From Bacillota bacterium (GTDB lineage Bacteria; Bacillota; Clostridia; Acetivibrionales; DSM-1351), in NCBI GenBank assembly GCA_023400235.1, contig JAEXFI010000045.1, positions 372,001 through 436,000 on the forward strand: a stretch of DNA of 64,000 nt, read 5' to 3'. The number at the start of each line of letters is the position of its first letter. Position 1 is the first letter of the stretch. A program made the position numbers and the translations under genes. Below are positions 34,672 to 43,801 of this stretch, one piece after another. Under the pieces are notes generated by a model that saw only the letters and a program-made list of their open reading frames with translations, searched no databases and had not been told where the DNA came from.

Positions 34672-35025
34672 ATGTCATCCTTAATAAAATTCTGGCCGTT
34701 TCTGCTTTTAGTCGTGTCAAATGTTTTCATGACCTTTGCCTGGTATGGCAATCTCAAGTTCCGCGGAAATTCGGTATCTTTGCCGTTAATCATCCTTATA
34801 AGCTGGGGAATAGCCTTCTTTGAATATTGCTTTATGATACCTGCCAACAGACTTGCTTCCCGAAATTTTGATACCGCACAGTTAAAAATAATTCAAGAGG
34901 CAATAACACTGGTGGTTTTCGCCGTTTTCTCAGTGCTTTACTTAAAGGAAAGCTTCAAATTGAACTATTTGTTATCCTTTTTGTGCATACTGGGAGCTGT
35001 TTTTTTTGCTTTCAAAAAATTCTGA
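34672..35025 (+). CDS. DUF486 / DMT-type small membrane protein
   Basis: A 117-residue protein with four membrane spans. The pattern SNVFMTFAWYGNLKF, then ISWGIAFFEYCFMIPANRLA and a C-terminal span with LYLKESFKLNYLLSF matches DUF486, a family in the drug/metabolite-transporter clan. No substrate is known. The ATG at 34672 follows GGAGAG. Dispersed repeat copy 6 lies 11 bp past the stop. Confidence 0.85.
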   Translation: MSSLIKFWPFLLLVVSNVFMTFAWYGNLKFRGNSVSLPLIILISWGIAFFEYCFMIPANRLASRNFDTAQLKIIQEAITLVVFAVFSVLYLKESFKLNYLLSFLCILGAVFFAFKKF

Positions 35026-35036
35026 AAAGCAGAAAA

Positions 35037-35098
35037 AAGTAAATTACTTTAAAGTATTTATTGCATTAAAGCCAAATGTTTCAACCGTAATTGACTTT
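35037..35098 (+). repeat. Dispersed repeat, copy 6 (partial)
   Basis: Left end AAAGTAAATTAC, right end GTTTCAACCGTAATTGACTTT, with an internal TTAAAGCC remnant. The right half matches the other copies well; the left half has diverged. Confidence 0.6.
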
Positions 35099-35194
35099 AT
35101 GAATAAAAAGCACCCTTTGGGTACTATATTATATTGTTAAGATATAGCCAAGGAATTTGAGCAGAACAAAATGCTCTGGAAAGGTGTGATTTTT

Positions 35195-35824
35195 ATGACA
35201 AGTAAATTATCCTTAAAAAAATGGGTCTACATCTCCATTCCTATACTTTTCGCCATAGGAAGCTGCTTTCATTTTCTGTTTGAGCTCTCCGGCAAAAATC
35301 CGGCTGTGGGAGCAATTGCAGCAGTAAACGAAAGCGTTTGGGAGCACTCCAAAATGCTTTTGCTCCCCATACTGGGCTGGTGGTTCATATTCTATCTTAC
35401 TAAAGGTAAAAAATATGGCATTGACCCCCGAAGATGGTTTTCAGGCATGCTGGTCAGTGTTGCAGCAGCCATTCTTACAATCTTCCTGGTTTTTTACTTT
35501 TATACCGGGGCCTTTGGAGTTGAATGTCTGGTGGTGGATATACTGCTTCTGCTGCTGTCGGATGCTGTGGGTCAACTGCTGGGCTACCACGTGTATAACT
35601 ATGGCAAGGGTATCAGTGTATTCCTGACGGCTGCGGCGGCTTTACTGCTGGTAGTCATTTACGTTGTCTGGACCTTTAACCCTCCCCATCTGCCACTGTT
35701 TCTGGATGAAGCCTCCGGAAAATATGGGATACAGCTCAAGCGTAGCGCCTTCTCAGCTTACAGCTCTTCCCCTTTTGTCCTCATACATCAGCTTATCAAT
35801 ATGCTTGTAAAATTTCTGAATTGA
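35195..35824 (+). CDS. DUF6512-like membrane protein
   Basis: A 209-residue protein with five or six spans. The near-N-terminal FELSGKNPAVGAIAAVNESV then WEHSKMLLLPI block matches DUF6512 proteins of Clostridia. The ATG at 35195 follows AAAGG. The last 24 codons overlap, on the opposite strand, the 3' end of the diguanylate cyclase gene. Those residues (from SAYSSSPFVLI) could be a recent extension past a lost stop codon. Function is unknown. Confidence 0.8.
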   Translation: MTSKLSLKKWVYISIPILFAIGSCFHFLFELSGKNPAVGAIAAVNESVWEHSKMLLLPILGWWFIFYLTKGKKYGIDPRRWFSGMLVSVAAAILTIFLVFYFYTGAFGVECLVVDILLLLLSDAVGQLLGYHVYNYGKGISVFLTAAAALLLVVIYVVWTFNPPHLPLFLDEASGKYGIQLKRSAFSAYSSSPFVLIHQLINMLVKFLN

Positions 35825-36886
35825 TACTCCCGACCTTGTGTCATATATGTCGTAACCTATACTAAGGCTTATTTCATATGGAATAAGCTTTTTTTCGTTA
35901 TAGGCTGCTACATTTTCCTTAAGGCGGTTTATCATGCCAAGCAGTTCAGACTGCTCCCTTATTTCAACAACTATTACAAATTCGTCTCCTCCGTATCTGG
36001 CAATGAAATCATTTTTTCTGAAGCTCCTTTTAAGGATGTCTGAAACACAAATCAATGCATTGTCTCCGGAAGTATGTCCGTATATGTCATTGATTTGCTT
36101 GAAGGAGTTTACATCTATCATTACACCTGCCAGGTATTTGGCATGCATCCTGTTCTTGATTTTCTGGTAAAGATAGTTGTCAAGCTGCCTTCGGTTGTAC
36201 AAACCCGTCAGGTAGTCGGTGTACAGCTGATTATTCTGGATATTAATAAAAACTATCAGCAGAGAAAAGGCCATGCATATCCATATAATCGATATTCCAT
36301 AGAAAAATATCTGAAAAACCGCACTGATAAACGGCGGAAATGCAAAAAATACCAGTGCCACATACTGCCTTCTGTCCATCCTGTTTTTCTTTCTTACCAG
36401 CTTAAGCATTGTATATGCGAAATAAAAGTAGCATATAAGGCACAGAAACATAAAAAGGCTGCCCCTGTGATAGGTGTTGCTTTTGTCAATATAAAACAAA
36501 AACCCGTGTTCAGGACTCAAAACTGCCAGAATACCATTTATGATTACTGGGATACTTAACGACCTGCTGATTTTAATAATACGGTTTCTGTCCTTGAATA
36601 TTTGAAAGTCTGCGTAAACCGACCAAAGCATACACGGCACAGGGTTGAGAATATAATATACGGTGTTTGCAAGGTTGTTCATGAGCCTGGTGATTTCTCC
36701 GCTTCTCATATTCAAAATCCAGGTGGCAGTATCAAATACTAAGATCAACCCGTTGAAAAACAATATAAGAATAAAAAGCTTTTGATCATAAAGATAGCTC
36801 TCCTTTTTATTTCTTATATTAAAAAATATAATCAGCAATATTGCCATGGCTATCATGTTAATCTCGATATAATTGAAAGTCAGCAT
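35753..36886 (-). CDS. Membrane-bound diguanylate cyclase (GGDEF)
   Basis: A 377-residue protein. Six or seven N-terminal membrane spans (~1-205) form a sensory region. A GGDEF domain (~215-375) follows, with intact ARYGGDEFVIVVE, the DINSFK-like MIDVNSFKQINDIYGH block and the GYDIYD segment. It should make c-di-GMP from two GTP. No RxxD inhibitory site is obvious before the GGDEF motif. The ATG at 36886 is favoured because AGGG lies eight to ten bases upstream. The 3' end overlaps the convergent DUF6512 gene by 72 bp. Confidence 0.9.
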   Translation of the reverse strand: MLTFNYIEINMIAMAILLIIFFNIRNKKESYLYDQKLFILILFFNGLILVFDTATWILNMRSGEITRLMNNLANTVYYILNPVPCMLWSVYADFQIFKDRNRIIKISRSLSIPVIINGILAVLSPEHGFLFYIDKSNTYHRGSLFMFLCLICYFYFAYTMLKLVRKKNRMDRRQYVALVFFAFPPFISAVFQIFFYGISIIWICMAFSLLIVFINIQNNQLYTDYLTGLYNRRQLDNYLYQKIKNRMHAKYLAGVMIDVNSFKQINDIYGHTSGDNALICVSDILKRSFRKNDFIARYGGDEFVIVVEIREQSELLGMINRLKENVAAYNEKKLIPYEISLSIGYDIYDTRSGVSIQKFYKHIDKLMYEDKRGRAVS

Positions 36887-37258
36887 ATTATCACCCTGCA
36901 CTTTTCTTAAAACAATTTATATCATTTTATTCTATAATACCTTTTTCTTTTTAATTTTTCTGTCGAAACCTGTCACCTATAACTATCTTTTCTTAATTTT
37001 ACATTTTAAACCATATTAATGTGTTAATTTCCTTGAAAAAGTTCAGAATAATTAAAACTTAAATAATATTTTAACAATGCTCATGTCCTCAAAAATAGCA
37101 TTATAGTGGATTTTGCGCACTAAGCAGTCCATTGTTGAAGTGTTATTTTATGTTACCCTTCACGGCCAAAACTACAGTTCTCTGAAGGTATAAACCTGCA
37201 AAGACAGAGAACTGTGGCTTTTTCTGCCAATGGTAATATGCGCATTTTTCGACAATAA
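36887..37258. other. Intergenic gap with one inverted repeat
   Basis: AT-rich sequence apart from a hairpin at about 37171-37219, where ACAGTTCTCTG pairs with CAGAGAACTGT around 20 bases, followed on the plus strand by CTTTTT. It probably acts as the terminator of the threonine aldolase gene or protects its 3' end. Confidence 0.55.
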
Positions 37259-38311
37259 CTAATGGTCTGCTACCGGCCCGTGCTTGTGGATTTCCTCTAT
37301 CAACTGCTCCACAGCTTCGGGAGTAGTGGCCCAGCTTGTGCAAAATCGCACAGCACTGGCCTTTTCACTGACTTTAACCCAGAAAGAATATTCAAACCTT
37401 TCCTTCAGCTTTAATAATACACTGTCCGGTATTATAGGAAACTGCTGATTTGTGAAGGATTCCACCAGAAAAGCGTAACCGTTGCTTTTAAAGGCTTCTT
37501 TTATAAGCATAGCCATTTTGTTGGCATGTCCTGCCAGCTCAAAATACAGGTCCTCCCTGAAAAGTGCCGCAAACTGCACTCCAAGCAATCTACCCTTGGC
37601 AAGCATCCCGCCCTTCTGCTTGATTATATATCTGAAATCCCTTTTAAGCTTGTCATTGCACAATACCAGGGCCTCCCCGAAAAGTGCCCCGACTTTGGTG
37701 CCTCCTATGTAAAAGGCATCGCACAGCTTGGCCAAGGCGGGTAAATCCAGATCATTGCCCTCTGCGCACAGCGCATAGCCCAGGCGTGCTCCGTCCAGAT
37801 ACAAAAACAGGTCCTTTTCCCGGCAAACCCTGCTGATGGCAGAGAGCTCCTCCCTGCTGTAAATGGTTCCTATTTCAGTAGGATTGGATATATACACCAG
37901 CTTGGGCTGCACAATATGTTCCCTGGTTTCATCGTTTACATGAGCCTCATAGCAGGCTTTTATATCCCCTGCCGTCAGCTTTCCGTCTGCTGAAGACAGA
38001 GCCAGCACCTTGTGTCCGCAGGCTTCAATGGCACCAGTTTCATGGGTGTTTATATGCCCGGTGCCTGCGGATATTACCCCCTGATGGGGCCTTAACGCAG
38101 CCGATATGACTGTAAGGTTTGTCTGTGTCCCTCCCACCAGAAAGTGTATATCTATATCCTCCCGGCGGCATTTGCCTTTAATCAGACCTGCGGCCTGGCT
38201 GCAATGTGCATCGGTACCATAGCCGGCGGTCTGCTCCATATTTGTTTCTATAAGTCTTTCAAGCACTTTTGGATGTGCACCTTCACTGTAATCACAATTA
38301 AATCGTATCAT
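37259..38311 (-). CDS. Low-specificity L-threonine aldolase-type PLP enzyme
   Basis: A 350-residue fold-type I PLP enzyme of the beta-eliminating lyase/threonine aldolase family. The N-terminal NCDYSEGAHPKVLERL, the GTGHINTHETGAIE substrate loop, YLDGARLGYAL with the PLP-binding aspartate, and the Schiff-base lysine in YIGGTKVGALFGEA are present. The reaction is Thr or allo-Thr to glycine plus acetaldehyde. GGAG precedes the ATG. It is monocistronic. The family includes other amino-acid lyases, so the substrate is not certain. Confidence 0.88.
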   Translation of the reverse strand: MIRFNCDYSEGAHPKVLERLIETNMEQTAGYGTDAHCSQAAGLIKGKCRREDIDIHFLVGGTQTNLTVISAALRPHQGVISAGTGHINTHETGAIEACGHKVLALSSADGKLTAGDIKACYEAHVNDETREHIVQPKLVYISNPTEIGTIYSREELSAISRVCREKDLFLYLDGARLGYALCAEGNDLDLPALAKLCDAFYIGGTKVGALFGEALVLCNDKLKRDFRYIIKQKGGMLAKGRLLGVQFAALFREDLYFELAGHANKMAMLIKEAFKSNGYAFLVESFTNQQFPIIPDSVLLKLKERFEYSFWVKVSEKASAVRFCTSWATTPEAVEQLIEEIHKHGPVADH

Positions 38312-38680
38312 TTTGTCTCCTGTTTCGGCGGCAGCTCAGAGCTCCAATATTAATATCAATTACTTTAAGTTCAAATTATACTCCAAGAAATTTATTATCT
38401 CAATAAAAAATACACTTTTGCTTTTGGGCAAGGTGTTTTTGCTCTATCAAAAGTGTAACCTATTAGCATTGGTTTACATAATATTATATTAGTTGTGTTT
38501 ACCCAAATGCAAAAGAAGTTGAATGAGGCGGTAACAAAGAGACCTCAGAAAAACAACTGGCATTTGCTCCTTTTTTTCATGTACCCGGATGAAAATCCGG
38601 GTGCATTTTATATGCAAGGCAGCCTTCCCATTTAACGCAGCGCGTTTATGTAACTCAGATTGCGCGGATTGCTTTTCCCG
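38312..38680. other. Intergenic gap with two hairpins
   Basis: TACACTTTTG at 38411 pairs with CAAAAGTGTA at 38448, forming a leader-like hairpin upstream of the threonine aldolase gene. A second hairpin, ACCCGGAT-GAAA-ATCCGGGT near 38583-38603, lies closer to the DUF1697 gene and probably ends that transcript. No reading frame is seen. Confidence 0.5.
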
Positions 38681-39244
38681 TTATTCACCCTTCATAGCCC
38701 TTGTCAGTTCCACCAGTTTGTTCATGGTCTTCCAATTTCGCACGGTAGCCGCCCCGTCCAGCCTCTGAAGATTATTGGCCAGCTTTGACTTACGGATGCT
38801 ATGGCTCAATAAAATAAAAACCTCACTCCCTACTATGCCGTACCTGTCAGCTTCACTGCTATAGACCTCCAGGCATTCCGGCCTTTCCTGCGGCGGAAGC
38901 TGAGACAGCAGCGCAACATACAGACTTTCTACTTCTGACGCCAATTCCGCTTCAGCTATTTCTTCCTGAGAAAAAGGACAATTCAGGGTAATTTGTTCCA
39001 GTTGGGCTGCGCTCCTCAAGATAACTGTACTGGAAAATCCAAAGCGCCCTTCAAATTCCTGCTGGATTCTTTTTTGCAGGCTCTCCCGGTCTTCAGCTGA
39101 TTTGAACAGCACATTGCCGCTTTGAATATAGGTTTGTACTTCATATAGCCCAATAGCTTCAAACAGCTCTTTTAACTCCGCCATCCTGACGATGTTCTTT
39201 CCTCCCACGTTAATGCCCCGCAAAAATGCCGTATAAATGGTCAT
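38681..39244 (-). CDS. DUF1697 family protein
   Basis: A 187-residue protein starting MTIYTAFLRGINVGGKN, followed by TYIQSGNVLFKS, both diagnostic for DUF1697. Members are widespread and uncharacterised. The C-terminal DGAATVRNWKTMNKL block is also typical. The GGAGAGGAC ribosome site precedes the ATG. It follows the next unknown gene by 27 bp on the same strand. Confidence 0.88.
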   Translation of the reverse strand: MTIYTAFLRGINVGGKNIVRMAELKELFEAIGLYEVQTYIQSGNVLFKSAEDRESLQKRIQQEFEGRFGFSSTVILRSAAQLEQITLNCPFSQEEIAEAELASEVESLYVALLSQLPPQERPECLEVYSSEADRYGIVGSEVFILLSHSIRKSKLANNLQRLDGAATVRNWKTMNKLVELTRAMKGE

Positions 39245-39271
39245 AATTCAGTCCTCTCCGGCAAAAAATCA

Positions 39272-40405
39272 TTAGCTGCCGGCTCCCTTCACAATACTTT
39301 GTACTTCTTCAATGAAAGCACCTACGTCCTCAAAGCCTGTGGCATCCATTCTGAACTTCAGCTTGCCATGACAGACGTTTTTTTGCTTATCCTGCCATTT
39401 GTACCTGGTTTTCGCCAGACAGTCCCTGTAGCACCCAACACAATCATCCAGGCTGTAAAACATACGACAGGCGAAATCAGGTGCCTTTTGTCCCAGCCTG
39501 TCCAGGGTCTCCTCCATCAAATCGGCTTTCCGGTGCCAGGTTTCCGGCTTGCCGTTGGTTATAAGATACCATTGCACAGAGTGGTCAAAAATATCCTTGC
39601 TCAGGTATATGGCATAGGAAAAGCCATAATCGGGAGCTACATAGGTTATCTTATTGCCGTGCTTCTCCAATTGCCTTTTGAATTTAAATATTTTCATGCT
39701 TTTTAAGTATTCATCCATTTTGACAATTTCAGCTTGAAGGTCCAAGGGCAAGAAAGAAATACACCTTTGAAAGTCCGGCTTCTCCCCCTCTGCCATAAAA
39801 ATATTTTGGGTTATGGGGGCAGGCAACTCATCCCCCTGACGGGAAATGGGGCTCTTGTCTTCATACTCGGTAACTGTAACAGATTTGATACAAAGATTTA
39901 CCAGCTTGTCGCATGCAAGCTTCAGCTCAAAGCCCTCCCTGTTCATTTCAGAAAAGGACTTGGCTTTCATATATCTTTCCTTGTTGGAGTAATATCTTTC
40001 CTCACCGTTTATGAGAATCTGCATCTGCTCAAAGTCATAGAGCAGGGAAATGTCCGTGAACTCATTCATGTGCATATGGTTGTGAAAGTACATTGTCTTT
40101 CTTGCGGGGGCGGCAATATCGTCCATACGCCTGTTGTCGGAGCATAGGGTGCCCAGATTCACATGCCCCTTTCCCAGCAATATGTATAAACCAGGGGCAT
40201 CAATTTTTGCCGTCAGGTCAATTCTCAGCGGCACCTTGAATCTGCCGGGCAAATGAATATACGAATTTATAGATAAGTGTTCCGCATCAAAGCGCCGGGT
40301 GGGTATTGCACGTTGAGTCCTCACATAAAGAAGCTTTTCCTTGAGTTCACATTCAACCTGTCCGTTTGTTAAGAAGCTTTCAAGGTCAATAGCATGTACT
40401 TTCAC
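39272..40405 (-). CDS. Unrecognised protein with a C-terminal cysteine cluster
   Basis: A 377-residue soluble protein with no signal peptide. The C-terminal part carries CRMFYSLDDCVGCYRDC and a later NVCHGKLKF, a cluster of five or six cysteines that could bind metal. The start is taken as a GTG six bases after GGGAGTG; an ATG five codons upstream has no ribosome site. The segment around 250-290 (YVAPDYGFSYAIYLSKDIF) looks like a compact alpha/beta domain. No family is recognised. DUF1697 lies just downstream. Confidence 0.65.
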   Translation of the reverse strand: MKVHAIDLESFLTNGQVECELKEKLLYVRTQRAIPTRRFDAEHLSINSYIHLPGRFKVPLRIDLTAKIDAPGLYILLGKGHVNLGTLCSDNRRMDDIAAPARKTMYFHNHMHMNEFTDISLLYDFEQMQILINGEERYYSNKERYMKAKSFSEMNREGFELKLACDKLVNLCIKSVTVTEYEDKSPISRQGDELPAPITQNIFMAEGEKPDFQRCISFLPLDLQAEIVKMDEYLKSMKIFKFKRQLEKHGNKITYVAPDYGFSYAIYLSKDIFDHSVQWYLITNGKPETWHRKADLMEETLDRLGQKAPDFACRMFYSLDDCVGCYRDCLAKTRYKWQDKQKNVCHGKLKFRMDATGFEDVGAFIEEVQSIVKGAGS

Positions 40406-40538
40406 TGTAATCACTCCCATTTAGAATTATCATGTATAGCCGGATAAAAAATAACATTTAAAGAAACGTTATGAATATAATATCAAAAATCACAGGAAGC
40501 ATACAGAAATACTTTTAATCATGGCGGAGCCTAAATAC

Positions 40539-41393
40539 TCACTTTTTCCTATTAGTCCGGTATCTTGCTTTAAAGCTTTCAAGGCAATCATACATAACCT
40601 GAGTATGGCCGGATATATTCACTGCCAACAATTCCTCCAGATAACCCGTATCTGTTCCCTCATCCAACAGCGCAAAAAAATCATAGGCGTAAACAGCCTT
40701 CTCCAGCTTTAATAAATTGCTGAAGCGTGCTATTTCAAAAGCAAGACAATGCTCGCTTATATTGTACCTGTCCCCTAAAATACAGTCCTCCCAGAAGCCA
40801 AAGTCCTGCGAATTCTTCTTACCCTTCACACTGTTTCTAAGCTCTTCCTCCAAATGGCTGCCCAATAAATTAAAATATTCATCAATCAGGCTGAATAATG
40901 TATTAATGGCATTTTCCACCTCTGCTTGGGAATATGTCCTTTTCATCCAGTATATTTCCAGACCGATTTCATTTTTAAGAAATTCCACCTGGGAATAATG
41001 GGTTTCACTGATAAACCCCATGTGTTCATGGGATATGGTGCCCAGCCAAACCTGTCCATCAGCCTTGAGAAAGGTCAGATCTTCAGGCCAGAAGGGCTCT
41101 CTCCACTCATAAAGCCCGTTCAGCTCCGGCAATATAATTGACTGTGTGGCCTCACTGCATTCATAGAAATAGTGCAGCAGGTCTGAACTATAGCATTGTA
41201 TTTGCTGATAATCCGGTGCAGCCAGCTTTTTTATCAAATATGGCTCCAGTCTCTTGAATATTTCCGGCTCAGGGTAATATGACAGTATTTCCTTACGAAC
41301 AGACAGTACAAAGCTGCTGCAAATTTCAAAGGCATACTGAAGCAGCCTTTCATATTCCATATTTCTCGGCTCTTTTAATATATTTACAGGCAA
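40539..41393 (-). CDS. Unrecognised soluble protein
   Basis: A 284-residue protein rich in aromatic and acidic residues, with no membrane span. The best landmark is FWPEDLTFLKADGQVWLGTI followed by SHEHMGFI, near residues 100-127. The start is a TTG seven bases after a strong GGAGGG; an ATG 11 codons in has a poor site. It lies between a lipoprotein gene and the cysteine-cluster gene on the same strand, but gaps of 30 to 130 bp do not prove an operon. Function is unknown. Confidence 0.65.
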   Translation of the reverse strand: MPVNILKEPRNMEYERLLQYAFEICSSFVLSVRKEILSYYPEPEIFKRLEPYLIKKLAAPDYQQIQCYSSDLLHYFYECSEATQSIILPELNGLYEWREPFWPEDLTFLKADGQVWLGTISHEHMGFISETHYSQVEFLKNEIGLEIYWMKRTYSQAEVENAINTLFSLIDEYFNLLGSHLEEELRNSVKGKKNSQDFGFWEDCILGDRYNISEHCLAFEIARFSNLLKLEKAVYAYDFFALLDEGTDTGYLEELLAVNISGHTQVMYDCLESFKARYRTNRKK

Positions 41394-41424
41394 AGCTTAT
41401 CCCTCCTACTTTTTGCACGCAAAA

Positions 41425-42396
41425 CTAAGGACCCGCACTTATAAATTTTTCCCATTCTCCTAATGTAGAAACCTTTTTATCTCCCAACCGGGTTCTGTAG
41501 AAATCAATATATCCCTGCAAAATGCCGAAATCGGCTGACGCCACATGCTCCAGACTGCTGAAGCCTTGGGGTAACTCTGGGTCACAGGATAAAAACTTAA
41601 GCTGCCCCGTTTTCAAATCATATTCCCAGTTATCTCGAACCACAGGGCGGTATTTACTTTGAATACCATAAAAACCTGAGTCTTTTGAATTTGACTTGTA
41701 GGCATATTCAAAGCTTATTGAGTAGGCCAGGTATACCCTGGAATCACCGTCATAATCTACCGAAGCAGAAAAATAAGCATTTGCCTCGGGTATCACCATC
41801 TGGGGAAAGAATAAAGCACTGCCTTCCACAGGATATTCCCCCGCGACAGAACCATCCGGGTTGTACCAGCTTTCATCGAAAAGCTGCAGGCCGCTGCCAT
41901 GGTTTGCCTCGTGCCTTAATACCAGCCAATATTTTGTCTGGTCACCGGAGGCTTCAACCCTGTACTCCGGCTTTTCCCTCTCCTTCTGGTACGCAAAACC
42001 GTCAGCTATCCATTTATCCTCGTTATTTGAAAACATTATGTATATGTACAGGTGTCCCTTAATTATCTGCAATACGGCAACCTTTTTGTTTCCAATGTTA
42101 AACCCATTGATTTTAATGTCTGAGCAAGGTGAATCAATATAATCCTCTTTTGGTACTTTTTCCAGCAGCCTGTCATAAATACCATAGGATTTTAAAAGGT
42201 CATCCAGCAGCCTGCTGTTAAAGCCCATATCTGCATCCCTTTCAAGGCTCTCAAATTGAGTAAAGGGGGATACCACCACTTTTTGCTCCCTGGGCTGCAG
42301 GGCTTGTGAGACTAAGGAATCATTGGAAGGAGCAGCGTTGCAAGAAGTCAAAAGTAAGGTACTGACAATTATTATTAATAATGCTCTGATTTTCAT
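41425..42396 (-). CDS. Lipoprotein of unknown function
   Basis: A 323-residue exported lipoprotein: MKIRALLIIIVSTLLLTSCN gives a signal sequence with lipobox LLTSC (Cys19). The mature part is rich in Tyr and Asp with no recognised domain and contains SDIKINGFNIGNKKVAVLQI. GGAGG precedes the ATG. It is 31 bp upstream of the TTG-start gene on the same strand, so the two may be cotranscribed. Confidence 0.75.
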   Translation of the reverse strand: MKIRALLIIIVSTLLLTSCNAAPSNDSLVSQALQPREQKVVVSPFTQFESLERDADMGFNSRLLDDLLKSYGIYDRLLEKVPKEDYIDSPCSDIKINGFNIGNKKVAVLQIIKGHLYIYIMFSNNEDKWIADGFAYQKEREKPEYRVEASGDQTKYWLVLRHEANHGSGLQLFDESWYNPDGSVAGEYPVEGSALFFPQMVIPEANAYFSASVDYDGDSRVYLAYSISFEYAYKSNSKDSGFYGIQSKYRPVVRDNWEYDLKTGQLKFLSCDPELPQGFSSLEHVASADFGILQGYIDFYRTRLGDKKVSTLGEWEKFISAGP

Positions 42397-42597
42397 TTGT
42401 CCTCCTGTACAGATATATTACTATCCCATTGCATAAAAAATTGGTGCCCGCAGGATAATTCCATATTTCCCTGCAAAATACACTATTCTTTTATTTTACA
42501 GCTTATATGGAGCTTTAAAAGTTACAGCTTTGTAATATATGCTGCAAGAGGCTTAAGGCAATACTGATACTCCCCGCAGACCCGGCTGGAGTGGTTT

Positions 42598-43137
42598 TTA
42601 CTTGTAGGAGCAGCTATCTGCCGCATAAAGTAAATGCTCCTTCAAAGGATTGCCCTCGGGTATATTTGGATGCTGGAATTCCGTTACTTTTGACAGACCG
42701 ATTTTCTTCATTACATTTTCAGACTGGATGTTTATTTTTGAGGTAAGGCTGTATATCTTTTCTAAACCCAATACTTCAAAGCCATATTTCAGACAGGCCT
42801 TTGCTCCTTCTGTGGCAAAGCCCTTACCCCAGGCTTCCGTTCCAAGTCTCCATCCTATTTCCACACAAGGTGTAAAGGGAGCAGCGAAGGTTGCCCAGTG
42901 GAAGCCTATAAAACCAATAAAGTGCTGGTCAAGCTTTGTTTCAACTGCGTAAAGGCCATAGCCGTATTTTTGGAATTCTTCCTTGATTATGTTATAAAAC
43001 CCGTCCGTTTCTTCCGGGGAAAGTGCTTTTGTAAAATATTTCATTACCCTGGTATCTTTATTCATCTCCCTGAACTCAGGCAGGTCCTCTTCCCTCCAAT
43101 CGCGGAAAATAAGCCTTGGTGTTTCAAAATAAACCAT
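42598..43137 (-). CDS. GNAT family N-acetyltransferase (RimJ/RimL type)
   Basis: A 179-residue protein with the RimJ/RimL layout: ETPRLIFRDWREEDLPEF at the N-terminus, VEIGWRLGTEAWGKGFATEG as the acetyl-CoA-binding loop (R/QxxGxG-like), and YSLTSKINIQSENVMKKIG. It transfers acetyl from acetyl-CoA to an amine; the substrate is unknown. GGAGG precedes the ATG. Confidence 0.88.
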   Translation of the reverse strand: MVYFETPRLIFRDWREEDLPEFREMNKDTRVMKYFTKALSPEETDGFYNIIKEEFQKYGYGLYAVETKLDQHFIGFIGFHWATFAAPFTPCVEIGWRLGTEAWGKGFATEGAKACLKYGFEVLGLEKIYSLTSKINIQSENVMKKIGLSKVTEFQHPNIPEGNPLKEHLLYAADSCSYK

Positions 43138-43209
43138 GAATGCCTCCTTGTATAAACTGGATAGTCCGAATGTATATAGTGTTTTGTTTCTTAAACAGCC
43201 TTTTACAAC

Positions 43210-43749
43210 TTACTTATCTATGGCGTTGAAATATTTTCGCCGTCTCCATAAATAAATAAAATTTGGAATGCACCAGATTAAAAGCTTTGATATTGCTATG
43301 GATAAATACCCGTCGGTGCTTCTCGCTCTCAAAACAGGCATTGCAAATGCCGCCAGCAACAATAAAATAATATTTAAATTCCAGCCCCATATTTTCCACT
43401 TGTGCATTGCGTACATTGTTAAAACCGCTGCAGTGGATGCTATTCCCACAATTAAATAATTGTACCATGATGGATTATTATAGGCTACATAGAAGCTGTT
43501 AATAATTCCATACGGAATACTTACATATACATAAAATTTCAACCACCCTACACCCAATTCCTTTGGTAAACAAGCTTCTACAGGCTGCTCCTCATAATTA
43601 TCCTGGTCAAGCCCTCTTCTATCCATTTCCTTTCTGGCAATTTCCAAGGCATCCTCCCGATAATTTGAATGCTCCTCAAAAACCATCTTATAAAGTTCAG
43701 AATTGGATAATCCTGTGATTCTATCATATAAGCTCTGATTAATATTCAT
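43210..43749 (-). CDS. Unrecognised small membrane protein
   Basis: A 179-residue protein. The soluble N-terminus has a short helical motif (LSNSELYKMVFEEHSNYRED then ALEIARKEMDRRG). Three or four membrane spans occupy residues 70-165, followed by a basic tail (LWRRRKYF). The start at 43749 follows AGGAG; an upstream ATG is less likely. The N-terminal motif recalls short domains found at the head of other bacterial membrane proteins. No family is assigned. Confidence 0.65.
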   Translation of the reverse strand: MNINQSLYDRITGLSNSELYKMVFEEHSNYREDALEIARKEMDRRGLDQDNYEEQPVEACLPKELGVGWLKFYVYVSIPYGIINSFYVAYNNPSWYNYLIVGIASTAAVLTMYAMHKWKIWGWNLNIILLLLAAFAMPVLRARSTDGYLSIAISKLLIWCIPNFIYLWRRRKYFNAIDK

Positions 43750-43801
43750 TTTTTTAACTCCTGCCCCTGTGGAATTCAACACATACGTAGAATATTGAAA
43801 T

